Shown here one piece after another: positions 28,212 to 36,826 of a stretch of 64,000 bases of DNA. Location of the stretch: positions 3,010,001 through 3,074,000 of the forward strand of contig NZ_JBCNKR010000006.1 in assembly GCF_039595935.1 (NCBI RefSeq), written 5' to 3'. A model generated the notes under the pieces. It worked only from the letters and a program-made list of their open reading frames with translations. It ran no database searches and was not told where the DNA came from. Position numbers and translations under genes: made by a program. Each line of letters begins with the position of its first letter. The first letter of the stretch is position 1. The stretch comes from Flavobacterium sp. (GTDB lineage: Bacteria; Bacteroidota; Bacteroidia; Flavobacteriales; Flavobacteriaceae).

Positions 28212-28376
28212 ATGATACAAGTTTTTTCCATTATGATTTTAATTTTTGTGCTTCTTGCCATTGTTTTTCTGATAAGAATAAAATCAATAACACTGCAGCT
28301 TATTAAGTCTAAAGAATTGAATAACAAAGAAAACCCATTAGAAAAGAATTATCAATTTATTAAGGGACTGTATTAG
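28212..28376 (+). CDS. Small single-span membrane protein (54 residues)
   Basis: A short frame starting at ATG 28212, with a clean transmembrane helix (MIQVFSIMILIFVLLAIVFL) and a charged tail (KSKELNNKENPLEKNYQF). It follows the bd-like pair by 228 nt on the same strand and precedes a terminator. Small hydrophobic subunits such as CydX are common in bd-type oxidases, so it may be an accessory subunit; this is speculative. Confidence 0.45.
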   Translation: MIQVFSIMILIFVLLAIVFLIRIKSITLQLIKSKELNNKENPLEKNYQFIKGLY

Positions 28377-28424
28377 CCAAGGTTGTCCACCAAAAGAAGT
28401 TTCTTTTAAATTTTGATAGTTTGG

Positions 28425-28464
28425 AGCCCTGTTGATGCTGACACACGCAGGGCTTCTTTTTTGT
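28425..28464 (+). terminator. Terminator after the cytochrome/small protein unit
   Basis: Stem AGCCCTG (28425-28431) against CAGGGCT (28448-28454) with a 16-nt loop, followed by TCTTTTTTGTTT. Orientation suits the plus-strand genes. Confidence 0.65.
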
Positions 28465-28597
28465 TTATAATTAGGACTGAAGTTTTAAGAGTAAAAATAG
28501 GATTATGAAATTGAGAATTGCATAGATAGAAAATCTTGCTTATCAAAATGGCATGTATTGAAAGTGTTTTGGTAGCAGATATTGGTTCAGGAGTTTT

Positions 28598-28605
28598 TAA
28601 TTTTG
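28598..28605 (+). promoter_or_regulatory. TAnnTTTG box of the hydrolase gene
   Basis: TAATTTTG lies 30 nt upstream of the ATG at 28636. A TTTG lies further upstream but with a gap of 26 nt, longer than usual. Confidence 0.4.
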
Positions 28606-28635
28606 ACATATATAAAAATTAAAAAATTAATTAAA

Positions 28636-29178
28636 ATGAAAAAGGCATTACTACTAATAGATATACAGCAAGAATATTTTGAAAATGGCGCATTAGTACT
28701 TGTAAATCCAATTCCGGCAAGTGAAAATGCAAAAAAAATACTGGAACATTTCCGAAAAGAAAATGATACTATTGTTCATGTACAGCATATATCTGGCGCA
28801 GGCATTCCCTTTTTTGTTTCTGGAACTCAAGGAGTGGAAATCCATGAAAATGTAAAACCACTACAAGGCGAGAAAGTAATCACTAAACAATTTCCTAATA
28901 GTTTTAGAGACACCGATCTATTAGAATATTTACAGTCAAAGGAAATAACGCATTTGGTTATTGCAGGAATGATGACTCATATGTGTATAGATGCGGGAAC
29001 AAGAGCAGCTGTTGATTTTGGATTTGAATGTACTGTAATTGGCGATGCCTGTGCTACGATGGACCTTCAGATTAGCGGACAAAAAGTAAAATCTGTCGAT
29101 GTACACAATGCATTTTTAGCAGCATTAGAATTCTTTTACGCTAAAATTCAGACAACTGATCAATACCTGCTTTCTTAA
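28636..29178 (+). CDS. Isochorismatase-family cysteine hydrolase
   Basis: A 180-residue alpha/beta hydrolase of the isochorismatase/nicotinamidase superfamily. The catalytic triad is visible as Asp (LLIDIQ), Lys (VITKQFPNSF) and Cys (MTHMCIDAG). The start at 28636 is chosen since the upstream extension (from 28582) is untypical and overlaps the promoter box. Substrate unknown. It is followed by an AraC regulator and a MATE pump on the same strand. Confidence 0.85.
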   Translation: MKKALLLIDIQQEYFENGALVLVNPIPASENAKKILEHFRKENDTIVHVQHISGAGIPFFVSGTQGVEIHENVKPLQGEKVITKQFPNSFRDTDLLEYLQSKEITHLVIAGMMTHMCIDAGTRAAVDFGFECTVIGDACATMDLQISGQKVKSVDVHNAFLAALEFFYAKIQTTDQYLLS

Positions 29179-29331
29179 ATAAATTTAGAACTCAATTTTA
29201 TAAAATGGGCTGTAATTTATTATGGCTCATTTTTGCATTTGGCAGTTATTTGCAAATGAAGTTGTAAATTTACTAAAGCAGGCTGAAAGTAATAAAACGA
29301 TTTTAAGAGATTAAAAAGGAATGAGAAAGGA

Positions 29332-30204
29332 ATGAAAACAATAAAATTTCATAAAGCAGAATGTGGTGTTGAGATGCTTCTTAATGTATTGCATGGAGAT
29401 GTACTAAGCGAAAGATATTTGGAGCGAGATACTTTTAACACTGATTTTTTTGAAATTTTGCTTTTTAAAAAGGCGAAGGGAACTCTGATTTTAAATCAGC
29501 AGAAAATCAATATAACTGATAATACGATGGTTTTTATTTCTCCTTTTCAAAAAAGAAAATGGACTTTGGAGAAAGAAGGATTGGATTTTACTGTTCTGGT
29601 TTTTCAGGAAAATTTTCTAAACGATTTTTTCTCAGATAAATTCTTTACATATCGCCTTCTTTATTTTTATCAGTTGAATTATCCTTTAATAATTAGTATT
29701 GAAAAGGAAGAACTGCAAAAAGCACTTGAGCAGCTTATGGAAATCAAATCAGAGCTGGTAGAGAGCAGGACAGACAGTATTCATATCATCCGCTCTCTTA
29801 CTTATTACCTGCTTTTGAAGTTCAACAGGATATATGCCCAGAAAAATAATCTCTCAATTGAAAGGGCTGAAAATAATTATGCATACCAATTTAAACAGTT
29901 ACTCGAAACGCATATCAGGGATAAGCAGAGAATTGACGATTATGCAGCTTTATTAAATGTGAGCAGGATTTCAATTAATACGTGTGTAAAAAAACAGTTT
30001 AATGTTACCGCTACAGAACTCTTAAAACAAAGACTGCTCTTCGAAATAAAAAATGATCTGATACATTCAGGAAAGAATGTCGCTGAGATTGCCTATAATC
30101 TTCATTTTTCAGAACCCGGACATATGATGCGGTTTTTTAAAACCCAAACAGGAATTACCAGCACGCAGTTCCTGTCAGATTATCAAAATGGTATATTTTC
30201 ATAG
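29332..30204 (+). CDS. AraC-family transcriptional regulator
   Basis: A 290-residue regulator with an N-terminal cupin-like domain (LILNQQKINITDNTMVFISP) and a C-terminal AraC HTH pair (IDDYAALLNVSRISINTCVKK; AEIAYNLHFSEPGHMMRFF). It lies between the isochorismatase-like gene and the MATE pump and may regulate either. Confidence 0.85.
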   Translation: MKTIKFHKAECGVEMLLNVLHGDVLSERYLERDTFNTDFFEILLFKKAKGTLILNQQKINITDNTMVFISPFQKRKWTLEKEGLDFTVLVFQENFLNDFFSDKFFTYRLLYFYQLNYPLIISIEKEELQKALEQLMEIKSELVESRTDSIHIIRSLTYYLLLKFNRIYAQKNNLSIERAENNYAYQFKQLLETHIRDKQRIDDYAALLNVSRISINTCVKKQFNVTATELLKQRLLFEIKNDLIHSGKNVAEIAYNLHFSEPGHMMRFFKTQTGITSTQFLSDYQNGIFS

Positions 30205-30212
30205 CATTTTAG

Positions 30213-30241
30213 TTGATTTTTTATAGAATGAGATAAATTTG
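30213..30241 (+). promoter_or_regulatory. Promoter of the MATE gene
   Basis: TTG at 30213-30215 and TAAATTTG at 30234-30241, separated by 18 nt, match the Bacteroidota -33/-7 pattern. The leader to the ATG at 30334 is about 85 nt. Confidence 0.55.
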
Positions 30242-30333
30242 CAACAAAAGAATTGTTATACTTTAAAAATAAAAATTTACAGTATACTAATTTCAATACA
30301 TTCAATCTGCCTTGAGGCAGTTAATTTTTTAAT

Positions 30334-31689
30334 ATGCTCAAAAAATATAAATCCAATAAGATATATTACCAAAGCACAATAACACTTGCAGGACCTGTGG
30401 TAATTTCTCAGTTGGGACATACACTGGTACAGACTTTTGATACCATCATCATAGGACACTATGCAGGAACTATTTCTTTGGCGGCAGTCTCACTGGTTCA
30501 TTCTGTTTTTATGGTCGTTTTAGTCATAGGATTAGGTGTGGCGTACGGATTAACACCATTGATTGCGCAAGAAAATGGAAAATCAAATTTTAAGGAATGC
30601 GCTGAGCTTCTGTCAAACAGCTTATGGCTAAATGTCGCAGCTGCAGTATTTCTTTTTTTAGTAGTGTACTATGGTTCTATGTTTGCCATGCAGCATGCGG
30701 ATCAGGATCCTCAGGTGGTTGCAACGGCAAAACCTTACTTACTTATTTTGAGTTTATCTATTTTGCCTTTAATGGTATTTCAAACCTTTAAACAGTTTGC
30801 AGAAGGGCTGGGTTTTACAAAACAAGCAATGTCGATCACAATATGGGGAAATGTGCTCAATGTAATTATAGCAGTGATTTTGGTAAAGGGAATTTTTGGA
30901 ATTGAGCCAATGGGCGTTCGAGGGGTAGGAATTGCAACATTGATAGATCGGGTTTTAATGATGCTGGTTATGATGTGGTATGTACTTCGATCAGAGAATT
31001 TCAGGGTTTACATAAAGCATTTCGTTGTTAAGTTTGTTGATTTTTCAAAAATTATAAAAGTGGTAAAAATAGGATTACCTGTAGCGATGCAGTATGTTTT
31101 TGAAATTGGAGTATTTGCAGTTGCGGCTTTAATGGCTGGCAATATAGGCGCAACGGAGCAAGCTGCTCATCAGACAGCAATAACCCTTGCGGCAATGACC
31201 TACATGATGGCAGGGGGAATTGCATCGGCGGCAACTATTAAAGTTGGAATTAGTTTTGGAAATCAGAACTACAAAAGACTTCAGAAATTTGCTTATGCGT
31301 CTTATCATCTAGTTATCATTTTTATGATGTTCTTTGCTCTAATTTTTACACTCTTAAATCAATATTTACCTTATTTGATAACAAATGATACAAGTGTTGT
31401 AGCGCTGGCTGCACAATTATTGATAATTGCCGCGCTATTCCAACTCTTTGATGGTACTCAGGTTGTTGGACTGGGAACACTAAGAGGAATGGGAGATGTA
31501 AACGTTCCTACTTTGATAACCTTTGTTGCTTATTGGCTTATTGGCCTGCCTGTGGCCTACATTTTAGGCATTTATTTCAATGCAGGAGTAAAGGGAATCT
31601 GGTACGGTTTGACTTTGGGGTTGTTAACATCATCTGCCTTACTGTATTTAAGATTTCGATATGTAATAAATAAAGTTTTGGAAAAATAA
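30334..31689 (+). CDS. MATE-family multidrug efflux transporter
   Basis: A 451-residue protein with twelve predicted membrane helices, recognised by the first helix LAGPVVISQLGHTLVQTFDT and the paired second half (GLPVAMQYVFEIGVFAVAAL). NorM/DinF-type carriers exchange cationic drugs or metabolites for Na+ or H+. Full length. Preceded by an AraC regulator and its own promoter; ended by a strong terminator. Confidence 0.9.
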   Translation: MLKKYKSNKIYYQSTITLAGPVVISQLGHTLVQTFDTIIIGHYAGTISLAAVSLVHSVFMVVLVIGLGVAYGLTPLIAQENGKSNFKECAELLSNSLWLNVAAAVFLFLVVYYGSMFAMQHADQDPQVVATAKPYLLILSLSILPLMVFQTFKQFAEGLGFTKQAMSITIWGNVLNVIIAVILVKGIFGIEPMGVRGVGIATLIDRVLMMLVMMWYVLRSENFRVYIKHFVVKFVDFSKIIKVVKIGLPVAMQYVFEIGVFAVAALMAGNIGATEQAAHQTAITLAAMTYMMAGGIASAATIKVGISFGNQNYKRLQKFAYASYHLVIIFMMFFALIFTLLNQYLPYLITNDTSVVALAAQLLIIAALFQLFDGTQVVGLGTLRGMGDVNVPTLITFVAYWLIGLPVAYILGIYFNAGVKGIWYGLTLGLLTSSALLYLRFRYVINKVLEK

Positions 31690-31740
31690 TTTATAAATTC
31701 TATCATTAAAGTACAAAGTCCTTTTAGAATTTAAGGCATA

Positions 31741-31777
31741 AAAAAGCAGCAAAAAGAGTCTATTCTTGCTGCTTTTT
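31741..31777. terminator. Bidirectional terminator between MATE and NmrA-like genes
   Basis: AAAAAGCAGCAA (31741-31752) pairs with TTGCTGCTTTTT (31766-31777); T and A tracts make it usable in both directions for the two converging genes. Confidence 0.85.
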
Positions 31778-31786
31778 TTTTACAAT

Positions 31787-32683
31787 TTAGTTAATAAAAA
31801 AATGTTTATGAATTTTAACCCATTCTTCTATTGGAGTCATTCTTACAGGCAGTTTTTCTAAAACCTCCTGCAATTTAGGATTAAATTTTGTGGGATATAC
31901 TGGCAGACTTGCCAACATTTCATAATATCCTTGCACACCTCTGGCGCTTTCTTCTCCTACAAGAATACTTAATTTATCCCCGAATTCTTGCGGAGGCATT
32001 GCGTAGAAATCAATTTTTTCGCCCAAACCAAGAGAGAATTTTTCGGCAAGACCATTTCCTTTCAGGTTATCCAAACCGCTCACAAGAAAGGATTGTCCAG
32101 ATAGTTCTGGTTTGTATAAAGCTTCTGCCACAAAAGCGCTGACATCTCTTGATGCAATATAACCAATAGGCATATCTTCCGGAGTTGGGTAAGCTACTTT
32201 TCTTTCACTTTTTACATAATCGGTTGTATAAGGAGCCAGTAAATTTTCAGCATAAATAGATGGCTCAATAATTACATAGGGTACTCCGCAATTTTGAAGA
32301 TATTCCTTGGTATCCAGCTTTACATCTTCCATAGGAATTCCTAATTTTTGCGGTGCCAGAAATCCGCTGGTATTCCAAACTATCATTTTTACGCCATTTT
32401 CCTTAGCTGCATCAATTACATTTTTTGCAAGTTGAAATCCATCTGCCGGATTAGGCAAGGAAACAGGAATCAGCAAAGCAACAGCATCAATTTCCTTAGT
32501 GATTTCTTTCATTTTTAATGCATCAGACATATCGCCTAATACAGGGATTGCACCAGCGTCTTCTAGTTTTGAAAAGTTTTTTTCTGAACTTGTAGCAGCA
32601 TAAACAATTGCGCCTTTATTTTTTGCTTCTCCAATTACATGAAATTGCTGTGAACCTGTGGCTCCAAATACTAATACTTTCAT
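31787..32683 (-). CDS. NmrA-like NAD(P)-binding protein
   Basis: A 298-residue atypical short-chain dehydrogenase/NmrA-like protein. Its Rossmann motif reads VFGATGSQQF (residues 4-13), and the C-terminal half has the typical YIASRDVSAFVAEAL. Members reduce quinones or act as redox sensors. It is divergent from the HxlR regulator at 32803, the common arrangement in which HxlR represses an oxidoreductase. Confidence 0.85.
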   Translation of the reverse strand: MKVLVFGATGSQQFHVIGEAKNKGAIVYAATSSEKNFSKLEDAGAIPVLGDMSDALKMKEITKEIDAVALLIPVSLPNPADGFQLAKNVIDAAKENGVKMIVWNTSGFLAPQKLGIPMEDVKLDTKEYLQNCGVPYVIIEPSIYAENLLAPYTTDYVKSERKVAYPTPEDMPIGYIASRDVSAFVAEALYKPELSGQSFLVSGLDNLKGNGLAEKFSLGLGEKIDFYAMPPQEFGDKLSILVGEESARGVQGYYEMLASLPVYPTKFNPKLQEVLEKLPVRMTPIEEWVKIHKHFFIN

Positions 32684-32713
32684 TTTATTTTTTTATTTAA
32701 TTGTTTTAATTTT

Positions 32714-32776
32714 TTTGGTAAAACTAATTAATAACTTACTTTTGTACAAGTACTTACGTTTTAGTTGGGTACTTAC
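32714..32776 (+). promoter_or_regulatory. HxlR promoter with GTACTTAC operator-like repeats
   Basis: TTTG at 32714-32717 and TACTTTTG at 32737-32744, spaced by 19 nt, form a near-ideal Bacteroidota promoter reading towards the HxlR gene. Two copies of GTACTTAC start at 32750 and 32769, just at and after the expected start site, suitable for autoregulation and control of the divergent NmrA-like gene. Confidence 0.6.
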
Positions 32777-32802
32777 CAAATAGTTAGAAATATTGAGAAT
32801 CA

Positions 32803-33135
32803 ATGATAAAAAATCCAAAAATTATTAATGCTTGTGATGAAAATTGCCCCGTAAAAAAATCATTAGGCTTATTGGGAGGAAAATGGACAATGATGATTTT
32901 GTTTCAGATTAACTCCAGAACCATTAGATATGGTGAACTTAAAAGAGCTGTAGTGGGTATTAGTGAAAAAATGCTGATTCAGGAATTGAATGCACTTGTA
33001 GAAAACAAACTGGTCAGTAAAAAGGCCTATCCTGAAATCCCTCCAAGAGTAGAATATACATTAACAGAACTGGGTTTGAAGACTTTACCAATTATAGATC
33101 AAATAGCTGCTTTTGGATTGGAAAATTTGGTTTAG
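32803..33135 (+). CDS. HxlR-family transcriptional regulator
   Basis: A 110-residue winged-helix protein. The N-terminal Cys in CPVKKSLGLLGGKWTMMIL is the conserved redox/electrophile-sensing position in many HxlR members, and the wing (PPRVEYTLTELG) is intact. It probably responds to quinones or aldehydes and controls the NmrA-like gene transcribed the other way. Confidence 0.9.
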   Translation: MIKNPKIINACDENCPVKKSLGLLGGKWTMMILFQINSRTIRYGELKRAVVGISEKMLIQELNALVENKLVSKKAYPEIPPRVEYTLTELGLKTLPIIDQIAAFGLENLV

Positions 33136-33282
33136 TTTGCTTGCTCAAATCTAACATTTAGCATTTCTTTTTTAAGCATTGTTTTCGCCTTTATTGGTAA
33201 AATTTTCCTTTAAGGTCTTCATTGACGTTTTAAAAAACAAATTAGTAAAAACGAGTAAAACTTATATTTAGAGGATATATGA

Positions 33283-33320
33283 AAAAAAATGGCGCCAATT
33301 GAAGACAATTGGCGCCATTT
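33283..33320 (-). terminator. Perfect terminator hairpin with T8 on the minus strand
   Basis: A 15-bp perfect inverted repeat (33287-33301 and 33306-33320) with an AAGA loop; read on the minus strand it is followed by eight T residues. It lies directly downstream of the tRNA-like 3' end remnant at 33328-33342 and about 390 nt beyond the porin gene. Confidence 0.75.
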
Positions 33321-33327
33321 GGCTTTG

Positions 33328-33342
33328 TGACCCCGACGGGAC
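33328..33342 (-). other. tRNA 3'-end remnant, possible attachment site
   Basis: On the minus strand GTCCCGTCGGGGTCA fits the end of a tRNA: CCCGT as the T-stem 3' strand, CGGGGTC as acceptor 3' strand, and A as discriminator. The bases upstream no longer form a T-loop, so only the last 15 nt or so remain, as expected at the far end of an element integrated into a tRNA gene. Based on sequence form only; no intact copy is in the window. Confidence 0.4.
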
Positions 33343-33708
33343 AAATTTCAACATTTTTTTTGGATGATTTGAAGAAATTGGCTTACTTTCAAGTTAATTT
33401 ATAAGATAATTATTTTAAGTTTTTATTAGTAAACGGTTTGTATGTATCGTGAGGGTTAAATGTTAAAATCGTTAAAAAAAAAGTGATCTCGATTTATAAA
33501 TTAAAAATCAAATCTAAATATTCAACCAGGTCTTTAAATGAAGAATTTAGATCAGTATTTTTAGCAAAATTAAATAAAATATTTAAGATTATTCTAGTCA
33601 AAATGCGATGATTATATTTTTCTGATTTTTCGTATAAAAATATTTCCTTTACTTATTAGATGTTGTTCCACTGAAGTTAAAAATTGATTAATTTCTCTGT
33701 CAAAATAT
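33343..33708. other. AT-rich region with decayed coding remnant
   Basis: No intact gene. The minus strand at 33653-33700 encodes EINQFLTSVEQHLIS, related to the remnant at 19913-19960. No integrase or recombinase fragment was recognised. Confidence 0.45.
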
Positions 33709-34944
33709 TTAAAAGTAAGTTGAAATTCCTAAGTTAAACCCGTCAGTAATAGTAGGTGGGTTGGAAAAAATATCCCGTTGTTTCAAATATCGGTAATTAA
33801 GGCGGATTACTGTTTGGGACGTTGGCCTAAAACTAACAGCAGGCATTATGCTCCACAAATCTTCCCCAATATTACCGTCCGTTTCTTTAAAGTTTCCAAC
33901 ATTCCAATCTACATATTCCAGTCTACATGCAACAGTTATCGCAGCTTTCTGCCAGCCTAAAATCGTTTTTGTCAATATAGGCTGAACAATATCTATAAAT
34001 CCTCCTTTTTGTTTTTTGCCAAATTGCTGCGAATAGGTGTCAGGCACATCAACATAAACCCATGCAAATTCAGAAGTGATAAAAGTTTTTATTCTTGGAA
34101 GCGTTGTATTAAAATCTAAAGCAAAAATAGATACACGTCTCTTCTTATCTATTGTAATGCCATCGTCCTCAAATTTATTATAGATACCGTCCATATAAGA
34201 AATTCCAAGTTCTCCGACTTTAGAATTCCGCAGAGCAATTTTTCCCGTAAACAAGGGTTCTCCACTATTGATTTCTTCAAATCTTTCAGGGTTTTCTTTT
34301 GCTGCTGGCAAGAAAGTTTTATTTTCCGTATTTTCAATTATAGAGTTATCGAAATTTCCTGACAGATATGCTTCATACCCAAACATCCAATTCTTGGAAT
34401 ATTCTTTTCCAAAAAGACCAACTCCCGCATTACTGAAAGTTGCAGAAAGCATCTGAGTAGCTGATATTGGTCTGTCTGTAAAATCCCATTTTGGGCCGTC
34501 ATGATTTTGATTGAAAGACCCGATCGGATTTAGAATGATTCCTGCTCGAAGATTTATCAGTGGGTCAAATTCTACATCTACGGAAGCAAATTCGATTGAA
34601 ATTTCTTTACCGCCATCTTCAAACTCAATCTCGCTCAAAAATTTAACTCTTTTGCTTATTGCAGAAGACATAAAAATAGATAGCCTTCTTGCTTGGAATT
34701 GATGACCTTTAGAGATGCCATCGATAGTCATTTTCTGCCAGTTCATTTCGAGATAACCTCCAATGGATATGGGTGTTTTATTTATACTTAAGGCTGGTCT
34801 GTTGTAAAGAGCATCCATGTTTAAGATGTTTTTTACTGTATCTTTTGGAATCCTTTTCAATAAGCTGGGGTCGATCTGTGCGGAGCAATATGTAGAGAAG
34901 AGTACAGTGAACAGTACTATAATTACTTTTATTTCAAATCTCAT
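33709..34944 (-). CDS. OprO/OprP-like phosphate-selective-type porin
   Basis: A 411-residue outer membrane barrel with a signal peptide (ending CSAQ). The strand pattern and the FQARRLSIFMSSAIS and FKETDG/RLNYRYLKQ segments place it with the porin O/P family. Its ATG overlaps the Rieske stop (ATGA), so it is coupled to the redox genes upstream. The substrate cannot be told; the family name does not prove phosphate transport. Confidence 0.8.
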   Translation of the reverse strand: MRFEIKVIIVLFTVLFSTYCSAQIDPSLLKRIPKDTVKNILNMDALYNRPALSINKTPISIGGYLEMNWQKMTIDGISKGHQFQARRLSIFMSSAISKRVKFLSEIEFEDGGKEISIEFASVDVEFDPLINLRAGIILNPIGSFNQNHDGPKWDFTDRPISATQMLSATFSNAGVGLFGKEYSKNWMFGYEAYLSGNFDNSIIENTENKTFLPAAKENPERFEEINSGEPLFTGKIALRNSKVGELGISYMDGIYNKFEDDGITIDKKRRVSIFALDFNTTLPRIKTFITSEFAWVYVDVPDTYSQQFGKKQKGGFIDIVQPILTKTILGWQKAAITVACRLEYVDWNVGNFKETDGNIGEDLWSIMPAVSFRPTSQTVIRLNYRYLKQRDIFSNPPTITDGFNLGISTYF

Positions 34945-35378
34945 TTCAAAGATATTTTTAAGATATTATTTTCTATTGATACAGGGAATTTTCTTAAGGC
35001 TGAACTTGCAGGGCCGCTTTCAAGGTCTCCGCGGCTGTTGAATTCACTTCCATGAGCAGGACATTGAAGTTTATCTCCAAACACCTGTAATTCTGCTCCC
35101 TGATGCGTACACAGCATAAATATGGCAGAATAATCATTTTCACTAAATCTAAAGACACATATTGGAGCTTTAAGTATATCATTTTGTATGACAATATATT
35201 TCTTGAATTGCGTCTTTGCTCCTTTTTGAACTATAAAATCAGAAATTGGGACTAAAAGATCTGATTCCTTTATTTCTCTTGAAATTTGAGAAGATGAGCA
35301 GCCATTCAGTATTGTTGTTCCAGATATTGCCGCAAGACAACCGAAACCGCACGCTTTTAAAAATTGTTTTCTGTCCAT
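34941..35378 (-). CDS. Rieske [2Fe-2S] lipoprotein
   Basis: A 145-residue protein with a Tat-like or Sec lipoprotein leader (RKQFLKAC..., lipobox Cys27) and a Rieske domain. Cluster ligands are Cys90-x-His92 and Cys106-x2-His109 (CTHQGA, CPAHGS). The disulfide Cys that follows CTHxG in high-potential Rieske proteins is replaced by Ala. It is 1 nt from the dihaem oxidoreductase gene and overlaps the porin gene, so the three form an operon. Confidence 0.9.
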   Translation of the reverse strand: MDRKQFLKACGFGCLAAISGTTILNGCSSSQISREIKESDLLVPISDFIVQKGAKTQFKKYIVIQNDILKAPICVFRFSENDYSAIFMLCTHQGAELQVFGDKLQCPAHGSEFNSRGDLESGPASSALRKFPVSIENNILKISLK

Positions 35379-35379
35379 A

Positions 35380-36585
35380 TTATAATGATTTTATAAATTT
35401 CAGCAAAGCCTGCTTGTCTTCTTTGGAAAGCTTTTCAAATGCATTTTTGCTTTTTTGTCCCTCGCCGCCATGCATTACTATGGCTTGTTCAATTGTTTGT
35501 GCACGACCATCGTGCATTAAAAATAAATTACCTCCCTGCGAATTCTCAGAAAGGCCTATGCCCCAGAGGGGCGGGGTTCTCCACTCAGAGGTTTTTGCAC
35601 TTCCTTCCGTATAGCCATCATCCAGTCCAGCGCCCATATCATGCAGGAGCAGATCCGTGTATGGAGCAAAAGTTTTATTGGAAAGTGAGTTTATGGGAGA
35701 GTAACTGGTTTTTAATTCTGATTTATGGCAGCTTGTGCAGCTTATTTGTTTAAAAATATCTTTACCTCGAATGACAACCGGATCATTTTGATTTCTTTGA
35801 ATGGGAGGTTTTAATGTTTTTAGGTAAAATACAACATCATTGACTTTAGGAGTGGAAACTTCAGGATCAATTTCTAAATTAGTATAATGATCTATAGGAT
35901 TAAATACAGATGTAATTCCCATATCCTGATTGTAGGCATTAACAGTCTGGTGAAGTAAATCAAATGCAGAAGCCTTCTTGCCGTACCTCCCAATATATTT
36001 GCCTTCTTTAGATATTACATTTGGTGAGGCAAGGGAGTAATTTGGTATTGTAATCCAGTTTACATTCCCGGAAATTCCATCACCATCCGCATCTTGTGGA
36101 TCTGTCATAGCAATTAGATCTGCGTCTGAAACATATTGCAAAAGCCCCAGACCTGTAATGGCAGGAGGCATAAATGTAGAGAAGGTGGCGCCTGATGGAA
36201 TCACTTCAGGCATAAAACCAGGTAAAGCACGGTTTTGAAGCTGCGGTCCTCCCATGTTAAGGAATTTATTACCTGTTTCATCAATCTGTCCAAAGCGAAC
36301 CAAACTGGTAAAAGGATGACCTTTTCCGTCTCCTGCATGGCAGCTTATACAGCTGTTGCTAACAAAGGTGGTGCCAAGGCCGGAACCTCTATTAAAAACT
36401 TCATTTACCGCCTGATCACCTTTCAAAAATTGAACAGATTCAGAAGATGACAATCCATCGATAGGTCCATCCAAAAGCTTATCATCTTCCGGCACATCCA
36501 CAAAGCTGGACTCGCAGGAAGCATGTCCCATAATTAAGATTAGTAATATAAAAGCCTTCTTTAAAAATATATTTAAATTGCACAT
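35380..36585 (-). CDS. Dihaem oxidoreductase-like (DHOR family) c-type cytochrome lipoprotein
   Basis: A 401-residue protein from ATG 36585, selected since it yields a lipoprotein signal (GHASC). It has two CxxCH sites, CISCH near residue 80 and CTSCH near residue 280, and the C-terminal signature of the dihaem family (HDMGAGLDDGYTEG, WRTPPLWGIG, LFLMHDGRAQT). It is the first gene of a three-gene operon with a Rieske protein and a porin. Family members are periplasmic or surface oxidoreductases of mostly unknown substrate. Confidence 0.85.
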   Translation of the reverse strand: MCNLNIFLKKAFILLILIMGHASCESSFVDVPEDDKLLDGPIDGLSSSESVQFLKGDQAVNEVFNRGSGLGTTFVSNSCISCHAGDGKGHPFTSLVRFGQIDETGNKFLNMGGPQLQNRALPGFMPEVIPSGATFSTFMPPAITGLGLLQYVSDADLIAMTDPQDADGDGISGNVNWITIPNYSLASPNVISKEGKYIGRYGKKASAFDLLHQTVNAYNQDMGITSVFNPIDHYTNLEIDPEVSTPKVNDVVFYLKTLKPPIQRNQNDPVVIRGKDIFKQISCTSCHKSELKTSYSPINSLSNKTFAPYTDLLLHDMGAGLDDGYTEGSAKTSEWRTPPLWGIGLSENSQGGNLFLMHDGRAQTIEQAIVMHGGEGQKSKNAFEKLSKEDKQALLKFIKSL

Positions 36586-36795
36586 TATTTTATTTTTAGA
36601 CAAAACTAAAAATATTTTTTGATAAATCATATAAGCCTTAAAAAAATCTACTGCAAATCACTTTGAAAATAGCGGGCAAGGACTTTTGGATTTGGATTGT
36701 AATGATAATCAGTACGAAAAATAAATTATGGGGACGTTTATGTAAAAAAAACATTTTAAATTTCACAAATTCAGAGATAAATGCAAAAATGTGCG

Positions 36796-36803
36796 TATTT
36801 TTG
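36796..36803 (+). promoter_or_regulatory. TAnnTTTG box of the small Cys pseudogene
   Basis: TATTTTTG, 23 nt upstream of TTG 36827, mirrors the box at 20028 upstream of the intact paralogue. Confidence 0.5.
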
Positions 36804-36826
36804 CGGACAAAATAAGCAAGAACCAA

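Noticed and set aside
33287..33320. Perfect hairpin as an integron attC or REP element
   Set aside because: No attC core sites or second copy; T8 on the minus strand fits a terminator better.
36638..36826. 62-residue open frame antisense to the promoter of the small Cys pseudogene
   Set aside because: It runs across the promoter box and has no recognisable protein features.
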